This document shows positions 54,732-62,181 of a DNA stretch of 64,000 nt, in pieces. Position numbers and translations under genes: made by a program. Source of the DNA: Delftia tsuruhatensis (GTDB taxonomy: Bacteria; Pseudomonadota; Gammaproteobacteria; Burkholderiales; Burkholderiaceae_C). The DNA is taken from contig NZ_LR813084.1 in the NCBI RefSeq assembly GCF_903815225.1, positions 1,344,501-1,408,500 on the forward strand. Direction: 5' to 3'. Position 1 is the first letter of the stretch. Each line of letters starts with the position of its first letter. The notes under the pieces are model-generated. The model had not been told where the DNA came from and searched no databases. It saw nothing but the letters and a program-made list of their open reading frames with translations.

Positions 54732-56848
54732 GGGGTATCGGGCGATGGAGTGGTGGCCGTGCCAGGCGGGGGGCCGGTCGGCGTGGTGGGGGGCAGGCCT
54801 CCGTCCTCGGGTATTTCGGGAGGCAGTGTCAGGGTGAAGCAGGTGCCCCCGCCAGGGGCCGGGCAGACCTGCGCATCGCCACCATGCATCTGCGCCACGC
54901 GCCGGGCCACCCACAGGCCGAGGCCGAAGCCCCGGGTCTTGTCCGCATGCTCGCCGCGCTCATGCAGTTCGAAGATGCGCTGCGCCAGCTCTGGCGCCAG
55001 GCCCGGACCCTGGTCGCTGACGGTCAGCTCCAGCCGGCCTTGTGCATCGGTGCGCGCGCGCACGGCGATGTCACCGGCCTGGGCATATTTCACGGCGTTG
55101 TCCACGAGGTTGGACAGGGCGATGCGCACCAGCGTGGGATCGCACTCCCAGAGGGCAGGAGCGCCCGCGGTTTCCAGTGCAAGGCGATGGCGGCGGGACC
55201 AGTGCACGAGCTGCACGGCATCGTCGATCAGGTCCATGACGTTCACCCGGTCGAGCTGCAGTCGGAATGCGGGTGCATCCAGGCGGTCACTGACCAGACA
55301 GTTGTCCACCAGGCCCGTCAGGCGCCTGCAGGCGCGCCGGATCTGGGCGGCGCGCTCCAGCTGCTCGTCGATGTCGGAGGAGGGAAAGGTCAGTTGCTCC
55401 GTGGCGGCGCTGTCCATGACGGCCAGCGGCGTGCGGAATTCGTGGTTGACCATGTTGAAGAACTGGCGCTGCTCCAGCCGCAAGGTGCGCTCGCCGTGCA
55501 GGGCAGCCTGCAGCGCATTTTGCGCATGCAGCAGCTCGGCCGTGCGCATGCGCACCCTGGCCTCCAGTGCATGTTCGGACCGGGCCAGCGATTCCACCAG
55601 CTGGGCCTGTCTGCCCATGGAGCTCTGGAACTTCTCGACCAGGCTGGCGCCGACCGCGATGATGATGAGGATGTACAGCAGCAGGGATTCCAGCTGCCAG
55701 TACAGCCCTGCCTCGACACTGGAGGTCACCAGTCCCGTATAGGCCGCGGCCACGTGCAGGCCCATGACCGCATGCAGGGAGTAGGGGATCAGGACCAGCA
55801 GGTTGACGATGGTGGCGCCCTGACGAAACAGGTTGTTCCACGCAACCAGCGCGCTCAAGGCGCTCACCATCCAGGGCACGCTGACACCCAGCCAGGCCCA
55901 CTGGGTGTAGTACCCCGCCGGGATGCTGAGCACGGCCAGCAGCGGTGCCAGGGTCAGCAGCACCAGCATCCGGTCGATGCGGCGCCATGCCGTGCCCTGG
56001 GTCAGGGTCTCGCGCGCCTGCCAGGCGAATGCGGCGGGCAGCAGGAAAACGCCGACGCTGACCCAGATGTCCGCATGCGGTGACCACGGCTCGGGCAGCC
56101 ACAGCTGGGCATAGCCGCGCACGTTGGCGTTGTGCGTCAGCACGACGAAAGCCAGCAAGGTCATGGCGATGAGGCTGCGCATGCGCAAGGCCAGGGCCGC
56201 TCCCCCGATCAGCAGGGTCAGCACCAGGTTCACGCCCTGGTGCACGCCGGATGCCCACTCCACGCTGGACAGCCAGGCCAGCAGCCCCGTGCTGCGCCAG
56301 ACCGTGGCGTACAGCTGCATGGCGCTGCTGGTCTCCAGGCGCAGTAGAAAGGGCTGCCCGGGCCGCAGCGGAAACACCAGCTGGCGCACGTGGATGCGCT
56401 GGGTCATGGGCACGGTATCCCCGCTTTCGCGCGCCTGCCACAGACCGTGGACCTGCTGGTAGAGCGTGACCTTGTCGAGGTAGGTGGGCGTGATCTCCAG
56501 CCACAGCGGATCGTCGCGTGCCAGGGGACTGGACGGTGCCAGCGCTGGCATGGCAACCCTCACCCAGTACGCCTGGCGGGTATAGCCCTCGTTCAAAGGC
56601 GCATTGCGGGTTTCGAAGGCATCATCGGGCAGGGCCGCGACCTGCGTCACCGTCATGTCGCGGCCCGCATCGACCAGCACCTGCATGGGCAGATCCTTGC
56701 CCAGGCGCAGCCCCTTGTCAGGGGGAGGCATGGATGCCGGGCTCAGCACGAAAAATGCCAGCAGCCCCAGCGACGCCGTGATCCATGCAAGAAATGTAAA
56801 TTTTTGTGCGTTTCTCGGAACTGTGAGCATTCGAGAGTGTTCGTGCAT
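54701..56848 (-). CDS. 7TMR-DISM histidine kinase (upstream paralogue)
   Basis: 715 residues if started at ATG 56848; ATG 56830 or TTG 56887 are alternatives and no ribosome site decides. Same order as its paralogue: helix, DISMED2 sensor, seven membrane helices, coiled coil, HisKA (FFNMVNHEFRTPLAVM), HATPase_c (NLVDNAVKYA, DQGPGLAPE). It differs by a Pro/Thr-rich C-terminal tail of about 40 residues that runs over the next gene's start. It is divergent from an OmpR-type regulator 51 bases away, its likely partner. Confidence 0.9.
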   Translation of the reverse strand: MHEHSRMLTVPRNAQKFTFLAWITASLGLLAFFVLSPASMPPPDKGLRLGKDLPMQVLVDAGRDMTVTQVAALPDDAFETRNAPLNEGYTRQAYWVRVAMPALAPSSPLARDDPLWLEITPTYLDKVTLYQQVHGLWQARESGDTVPMTQRIHVRQLVFPLRPGQPFLLRLETSSAMQLYATVWRSTGLLAWLSSVEWASGVHQGVNLVLTLLIGGAALALRMRSLIAMTLLAFVVLTHNANVRGYAQLWLPEPWSPHADIWVSVGVFLLPAAFAWQARETLTQGTAWRRIDRMLVLLTLAPLLAVLSIPAGYYTQWAWLGVSVPWMVSALSALVAWNNLFRQGATIVNLLVLIPYSLHAVMGLHVAAAYTGLVTSSVEAGLYWQLESLLLYILIIIAVGASLVEKFQSSMGRQAQLVESLARSEHALEARVRMRTAELLHAQNALQAALHGERTLRLEQRQFFNMVNHEFRTPLAVMDSAATEQLTFPSSDIDEQLERAAQIRRACRRLTGLVDNCLVSDRLDAPAFRLQLDRVNVMDLIDDAVQLVHWSRRHRLALETAGAPALWECDPTLVRIALSNLVDNAVKYAQAGDIAVRARTDAQGRLELTVSDQGPGLAPELAQRIFELHERGEHADKTRGFGLGLWVARRVAQMHGGDAQVCPAPGGGTCFTLTLPPEIPEDGGLPPTTPTGPPPGTATTPSPDTPCSPDSSNAA

Positions 56849-56899
56849 GGCGGCGGACCCTGGCCCCAATGAAAATCCGCGCACCAATAAGTATTCATC

Positions 56900-57601
56900 A
56901 TGCAGCAGACACTAGAGCCATCGATCGAGTTCACCGTCGCCGTCGTGGAGGACGATGAGGATATTCGTATCAATGTGTGTCGATTCTTAACGAAATCGGG
57001 ACTGCATGCCTGGGGTACGGATTCTGCGGAAGACTTCTACGTAAAGCTACTGCGCGAGAAGGCCGATCTGGTCGTCGTCGACCTGGGCCTGCCTGGCGAG
57101 GACGGACTGAGCCTGGTCAAGCGGCTGGCGGAGCAGGAGATACCGGTCGTGGTGTTGACGGCGCGTGGCGACCTGGACAGCCGTATCGCCGGCCTCAACG
57201 CAGGGGCCTTGCAGTATTTCGTCAAGCCCACGGACATGAACGAGCTGGTGGCCGGCATCCGCTCGCAACTGCGCCGCAACAGCAGCCAGCCGGCCAGGGC
57301 ACCGGCACCGTTCCTGACCTGGCGGCTCGATCCTCTGTCAGCCTGCCTGGTCGCGCCCAACCACCAGATCGTCGCCCTGACCAGCCGCGAGCTGGAACTG
57401 CTCGGCTGCCTGATGGCCACGCCTGGAGCCATGGTCGCCAAGCAGACCCTGATCGAGGCCATGGGCTACGCCGATGTGGATGACGGTTTTCACCGCATCG
57501 AATCGCAATTGACGCGGCTGCGCCGCAAGACCCTGGATATCTCCGGCCTGGCCCTGCCCGTGAGGGCGGTGTTCGGTCGCGGGCTGGTGTTCGTTCCCTA
57601 G
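56900..57601 (+). CDS. OmpR-family response regulator
   Basis: 233 residues. Receiver with acidic pocket Glu17-Asp18-Asp19, phospho-acceptor Asp61 (LVVVDLGLPGEDG), Thr in VVLTARG and Lys in YFVKPTD. A winged-helix effector domain covers about 140-233 (LTSRELELLGCLMATPGAMV, ESQLTRLRRKTL). Divergent from the two kinases and 174 bases upstream of the IPTL-CTERM gene, which it may control. Confidence 0.92.
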   Translation: MQQTLEPSIEFTVAVVEDDEDIRINVCRFLTKSGLHAWGTDSAEDFYVKLLREKADLVVVDLGLPGEDGLSLVKRLAEQEIPVVVLTARGDLDSRIAGLNAGALQYFVKPTDMNELVAGIRSQLRRNSSQPARAPAPFLTWRLDPLSACLVAPNHQIVALTSRELELLGCLMATPGAMVAKQTLIEAMGYADVDDGFHRIESQLTRLRRKTLDISGLALPVRAVFGRGLVFVP

Positions 57602-57774
57602 GCGCCAGTCACTTTTTACCTCCCCTGTTTTTGAACACGGCCTCGGGCGCGTGGGGGATTCGTTCGTCTTTTTTCCGGCGACCGGCACATGCGAGCCGTT
57701 CCGGAGCGCGCAGACCGCGCGGTCATTTGTGCAACGGTGCAACGGCACCACTCGATTAGAAGAAGGGGGATTCC

Positions 57775-59517
57775 ATGAAGCATTTGAATGCCTTGCAGAC
57801 TGCGCCTCATGGCGTGGCGTGGAGGAGGTCCAGGAAATGGGCCCTGGGCTGTGCCCTGCTGTCCAGCATGTGGGCGCACGCGGGGTTCGTGAACGGCGAC
57901 TTCGAAGCCAAGGACTTCACGGGTTGGACCGAGGGTATCTGGCAAAACGATGGGACGACGGCGACCGCCACAACCAATCCCCAAAAGCTCGCGGATCTGC
58001 AGCGCCAGCCAGCCGCTGCCGGCATGCTGCTCCTCAACCAGGTGGTCCCGGATGCCGCGGAAGCGACCGTGCATGATCTGCTATGGCAGTCGACCCCTGC
58101 AGGCATGCCTGAGCTGATGCTGCCGATCCGGGGCATGAACTCTGCACGTATCAACCTGAAGGACACCAGGATTCCTCGCACCAACAGCGTACCTGCCGGT
58201 TTCAGCACGCAGGCCAAGTCGGTGAGCTCCATCCAGCAGGAGGTCACGCTGACGGCAGACGATGTGGACAAGGACGGAAAGATCCATATCCGCTTCATCG
58301 CAGCTCCCGTGCTGCATGACTCCGGCCACCCTGCCAATCAGCGTCCGTACTATGCGATCTCCCTGGTCAAGACCTACGACGTGCAGACGAACACGACACT
58401 GACCACGCCCAAGGAGCTGTTTTTCAAGTACCACTACGGAGGACAGTCGGGTGTAGCGTGGAAGACCTTCACCGACAAGGGCGGCGAGACCTTGATGTTC
58501 ACGGAACCACAAGCCTATGACGTCGCCCCGGGCAACGAAGTGCTGCGCGTAGGCGACAAGGTGCGGCTGGAAGCCATTGCCGCCGGATGCAGCCCGGGTG
58601 GCCATTCGGGCCACCTGTATGTCGACAACTTCACCACGGCCCTGCCCAAAGGGCTGTGGATCACGGCATCGGGACCGGTGAGCGCACCCAGGGATGACGC
58701 CACCGAGATCACCTACACCTACACCTACACCAACAGCAGCGATGCCGACGTGAGCAACGTCGTGGTGACGCCCTCCATGCCGCAGGACAGCGGCGGCAAT
58801 TCGACGACCTTCGTCTCCTTGCAGGATCCGAAGGGCTATTGCACGGGGCCTGCACCAGCCTCCACGGCACCGGCCGCCTGCTCCATCCCGCTGCTGAAGA
58901 AGGGCGAGACCCTCAGCTTCACGATGACGGTGAAGGTGCCGGTGGGAACGCCCACGGACCAGATCAACAACGGCAACTATGTCATTGGTGGTGACGGTGT
59001 GGCTACGCTGCTGGGTGCCATGGTGCAGACCAACCTGCTGGCCGCGGCGACCTCCAGCGACATGAGCACGGACACTGGCGGGCTGCCTCCCAAGGGTACG
59101 GTGGGCGAGCCGTATCCACCCACGGCTTCGTTCTCCTGCAAGAACCAGGGCGCGGTGGATGCGACCAACGCGACCTGCAGCGTGACAGGCCTGCCGCCCG
59201 GCGTCACCGTGGGCCAGTGCAAGATCGGCGGTGTGAACTGGGCGCAGGGCGACACCGTCCCGGCGGGCGCCACCGTGGTCTGCCCCGTCTCCGGTACGCC
59301 GACGGCGCCCGGCACGTCCAATGTGCAGGTCACCACGAGCGCGGACAACGACGTCACGCCTGCCAACAACCAGGCGGCGGCACCACCCGTGGTGATCGCG
59401 GCTCCCCCCGGTCCCGCAGCCATCCCCACCCTCTCCGAGTGGGGCCTGCTCCTGATGTCCGCCCTGCTGGGCCTCATGGGCTGGGGCATGGCGCGCCGCC
59501 GTTCCAGCCCGCTGTGA
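57775..59517 (+). CDS. IPTL-CTERM sorted surface protein
   Basis: 580 residues. Long signal peptide ending near residue 37 (SSMWAHA). An N-terminal NGDFEAKDFTGWTEG carbohydrate-module-like start leads into DUF11/CARDB-like beta repeats (about 300-545). The C terminus has the sorting signal IPTLSEWG, a membrane helix (LLLMSALLGLMGW) and a basic end (ARRRSS). IPTL-CTERM proteins are thought to be processed by a dedicated exosortase (XrtH type), which is not in this window. AAGGGGGA precedes the ATG. Confidence 0.88.
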   Translation: MKHLNALQTAPHGVAWRRSRKWALGCALLSSMWAHAGFVNGDFEAKDFTGWTEGIWQNDGTTATATTNPQKLADLQRQPAAAGMLLLNQVVPDAAEATVHDLLWQSTPAGMPELMLPIRGMNSARINLKDTRIPRTNSVPAGFSTQAKSVSSIQQEVTLTADDVDKDGKIHIRFIAAPVLHDSGHPANQRPYYAISLVKTYDVQTNTTLTTPKELFFKYHYGGQSGVAWKTFTDKGGETLMFTEPQAYDVAPGNEVLRVGDKVRLEAIAAGCSPGGHSGHLYVDNFTTALPKGLWITASGPVSAPRDDATEITYTYTYTNSSDADVSNVVVTPSMPQDSGGNSTTFVSLQDPKGYCTGPAPASTAPAACSIPLLKKGETLSFTMTVKVPVGTPTDQINNGNYVIGGDGVATLLGAMVQTNLLAAATSSDMSTDTGGLPPKGTVGEPYPPTASFSCKNQGAVDATNATCSVTGLPPGVTVGQCKIGGVNWAQGDTVPAGATVVCPVSGTPTAPGTSNVQVTTSADNDVTPANNQAAAPPVVIAAPPGPAAIPTLSEWGLLLMSALLGLMGWGMARRRSSPL

Positions 59518-59537
59518 CAGCCCGCTGTCCGTGAAGC

Positions 59538-59563
59538 AAGGCGCCCTCGGGGCGCCTTTTTTT
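59538..59563 (+). terminator. Intrinsic terminator after the IPTL-CTERM gene
   Basis: Stem AAGGCGCC / GGCGCCTT followed by a T run, starting about 20 bases after the stop. Confidence 0.9.
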
Positions 59564-59639
59564 GCGCGCGGGCGAGGTCGCAGGGAATTGACCTGCTCAA
59601 TGTGTGATCGAATCAGGGTTTTCACCTAAAAACATTCCC

Positions 59640-60587
59640 ATGATCGTCCGTGATCGCCCCGCCGGCCTCAGGCTGTTTCTGATTTTGCGGGGCTCGGTGC
59701 TCCAGCGCATCCAGGTCACTTTGCTCGTGAACATCGTGTTCGCCGCCCTCATCACCCTGGTGCACGGCAACCTGTTCGACGTCAAGATCACGGTCACGCC
59801 CATTCCCTTCACGCTGATCGGCCTGCCACTGGCCATCTTCCTGGGCTTTCGCAACAACACGGCCTACGACCGCTACTGGGAAGGGCGCAAACTCTGGGGT
59901 GAGATGGTGATCTGCGCGCGCACTCTGGCGCGCCAGTGCCAGAGCCTGATCGTCCTGGATGCGGTGCCCGACCCGCGCCAGGCCGCCACCGATGTGCGCG
60001 TGCGCATGGTGCACCGGGCCATCGCCTTTGCGCATCTGCTGCGGGCCCAGCTGCGCGGCCTGCATGACGATGCGGCTGCGGGCCGCTGGCTGGTGCCAGG
60101 GGAATGGCGCCAGCTGCAGGCCCTGCCGCTGGAGCAGCGCTGCGATGCACTGATGATGGACATGGGGCGCGACCTGGCGCAGTGCGTGCGCCGTGGCGAG
60201 ATGGACCCCTGCCTGGCGGCCTCCATGGACAAGACCTTCACGCGCATGACGGCGGCGGCGGCCTCGTGCGAGCGTATCCGCAACACGCCCATGCCGTTCT
60301 CGTATGCGCTGCTGCTGCACCGCACGGCCTACATGTACTGCTTTCTGCTGCCTTTCGGCCTGGTGGACACGACGGGGTTCATGACGCCCTTCGTCGTGGC
60401 CATCGTGGCCTACACCTTCTACGGGCTCGACGCGCTGGGCGATGAGCTGGAGGAGCCTTTCGGCCTGGAGAGCAACGACCTGCCGCTGGACACCATCTGC
60501 CGCTCCATCGAGATCAGCCTGGGCCGCACGCTGGGCGAGACGGACCTGCCGGCGCCGCTCAGGCCCGTGGATTACCGGTTGACCTGA
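59640..60587 (+). CDS. Bestrophin-like (UPF0187/YneE) membrane channel
   Basis: 315 residues from ATG 59640, giving the family opening MIVRDRPAGLRLFLILRGS; a GTG at 59604 is an alternative. Four membrane segments (about 25-50, 55-75, 230-255, 260-280) and the conserved GFRNNTAYDRYWEGRKLWG near residue 72. Bacterial bestrophins are pentameric ion channels. Stands alone between two terminator-bounded units. Confidence 0.9.
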   Translation: MIVRDRPAGLRLFLILRGSVLQRIQVTLLVNIVFAALITLVHGNLFDVKITVTPIPFTLIGLPLAIFLGFRNNTAYDRYWEGRKLWGEMVICARTLARQCQSLIVLDAVPDPRQAATDVRVRMVHRAIAFAHLLRAQLRGLHDDAAAGRWLVPGEWRQLQALPLEQRCDALMMDMGRDLAQCVRRGEMDPCLAASMDKTFTRMTAAAASCERIRNTPMPFSYALLLHRTAYMYCFLLPFGLVDTTGFMTPFVVAIVAYTFYGLDALGDELEEPFGLESNDLPLDTICRSIEISLGRTLGETDLPAPLRPVDYRLT

Positions 60588-60749
60588 GGGCGCGGGCACG
60601 GGGGAGCCGGTCGGCCGCACGTCATCGATTCCGATGATTGCGACACCGGCCGGTTTCTGCTGACATGGCGTCCACGATCCGCTGCCGCAATGGCGCTGCG
60701 CCAGGCATGCGGGCGACGGCTCCGGACGGAAACCGAGAGGGGGGACAGC

Positions 60750-61724
60750 ATGGCACAAGTGCACAGCACCGCCGGTGTGGATTCGTCGCGCCAGCTGCTG
60801 CGGTGGCAGCAGATCATGGGCGATGTGTATTACCGCGTCGACATCGTCGGCGACCGCAAGCACGGCATCCGGGGCGAACTGTCCGAGCAGGCGCTGGGCC
60901 GCGTCAGCCTGACGCGCTTCGACTCCGACCGGCAGCGCGTGCTGCGCACCCGCAGCCACATCGCCAGCGACGCCGACGACAGCTACGTGCTGGTCTTTCC
61001 CGAAACCGGGCCGCTGTATTTCGCGCACCAGGGACGCAACGGCTACGTGGATGCGGGCGGCTACGTCATGGTCCGCAGCAGCGAGTACTACGAGCTGTCC
61101 TGTGCCGACAATTTCCGCAACACCACCATCCGTGTGCCCGCAGCCATGCTTGAAGCGGAGTATCCGCACGTGTGGATGCATTGCGCGAACCGGCGCGGCG
61201 GCGCCAGCGGCCTGGCGGCCGTGGTGCGGGGCTTCGCGCGGTCTGTCTGGGAGCTGGACGAGCCGACGCGCCAGCGGCTCGCCCCCGATCTGGCGGGCGA
61301 GCTGGCGCGGCTGGTGGCCATCCTGCTGCGCGGCGAGGGCGAGGCCGGCGCAGCCCCGCCAGGCCGCGGGCGCTCGGCGGCCTGGCTGTACCGCGAAATC
61401 GTCAGCCGCATCCGTGCCGGAGACGGCGAGGCCACGCTCAGCGCGGCGCAGGTGGCGCAGCAGCTTCGCATCTCGCCCGGCTATGTGCACCGCATACTGG
61501 CGGGGCACAACACCAGCTTTGGCCAGCAGCTGCGCGATGCGCACCTGCAACTGGCCTACGAGATGCTGGCCGATGCCCGCTGGTCCCACCTGTCGATCAA
61601 GGAGGTGATGTACCGCGCCGGCTTCACCAACTTCTCCCATTTCTGCTACGCGTTCAAGCAGCGCTTCGGCTGCACCGCCAGCGATCTGCGCCAGGGCCGG
61701 GCGGCGCCGGGTCCGCGCGGCTAG
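60750..61724 (+). CDS. AraC-family regulator, probable control of dimethylformamidase
   Basis: 324 residues from ATG 60750, supported by GAGGGGGGA upstream; an earlier ATG at 60690 would add 20 residues. N-terminal AraC-binding-like sensor (about 20-170), C-terminal double helix-turn-helix (about 235-315: LSAAQVAQQLRISPGYVHRIL and IKEVMYRAGFTNFSHFCYAFK). It directly precedes the two dimethylformamidase genes in the same direction, so it is the likely regulator of that pair. Confidence 0.88.
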   Translation: MAQVHSTAGVDSSRQLLRWQQIMGDVYYRVDIVGDRKHGIRGELSEQALGRVSLTRFDSDRQRVLRTRSHIASDADDSYVLVFPETGPLYFAHQGRNGYVDAGGYVMVRSSEYYELSCADNFRNTTIRVPAAMLEAEYPHVWMHCANRRGGASGLAAVVRGFARSVWELDEPTRQRLAPDLAGELARLVAILLRGEGEAGAAPPGRGRSAAWLYREIVSRIRAGDGEATLSAAQVAQQLRISPGYVHRILAGHNTSFGQQLRDAHLQLAYEMLADARWSHLSIKEVMYRAGFTNFSHFCYAFKQRFGCTASDLRQGRAAPGPRG

Positions 61725-61806
61725 GCATGCCGGCCGCGCGTGTGCACGGCGCCTGCCAAACACACTGTACATTGCGGCCACATTCCCGCGCGGGGGCGCT
61801 GATATC

Positions 61807-61831
61807 TTGGGTCACGCCGATATCCACCCAA
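61807..61831. promoter_or_regulatory. Inverted repeat in the dimethylformamidase leader
   Basis: TTGGGT...ACCCAA, 13 bases apart, ends at the ribosome site AAGGGGAA of the small-subunit gene. GATATC occurs twice, at 61801-61806 and within the loop. It could be an AraC-type operator or a hairpin that masks the ribosome site. Function unproven. Confidence 0.4.
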
Positions 61832-61841
61832 GGGGAACACG

Positions 61842-62138
61842 ATGAAACCGATACCCGATCCCGGCCTGGCGGAGGAATTCCGCCGCCATCCGTGCGGCCA
61901 GCACAGCGAGGCGCTCAAAAGGTTGCTGGAGCGCTTTCGCAGCGCGCCCATGCCCGGCAAGCATGTGCTGGTCGAGCTGGCGCATTTCGGTCCCTGGCAG
62001 GCCGCACGCCTGGGCGCCACGCGCGGCGCCCCCGTCGAGCCCATCGAGGGCGCGGTGTTCGACCGCATCGAGGACGCCGAATGGTTCGTCTTCAAGGCCC
62101 GCTGGCAGCAGCACTTCGGGCAGGCGCTCGCGGACTGA
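61842..62138 (+). CDS. N,N-dimethylformamidase small subunit
   Basis: 98 residues, shorter than the roughly 130 of characterised small subunits. It has LLERFRSAPMPGKHVLVELA and ends with FKARWQQHFGQALAD, and lies 43 bases before the large-subunit gene, the order known from dimethylformamidase operons. The small subunit pairs with the large one in the heteromeric enzyme that hydrolyses dimethylformamide to dimethylamine and formate. Assignment leans on synteny. Confidence 0.7.
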   Translation: MKPIPDPGLAEEFRRHPCGQHSEALKRLLERFRSAPMPGKHVLVELAHFGPWQAARLGATRGAPVEPIEGAVFDRIEDAEWFVFKARWQQHFGQALAD

Positions 62139-62181
62139 CGGCACGGCGGACACCAGCAACCAGCGTTGGGGGAGACATTCG

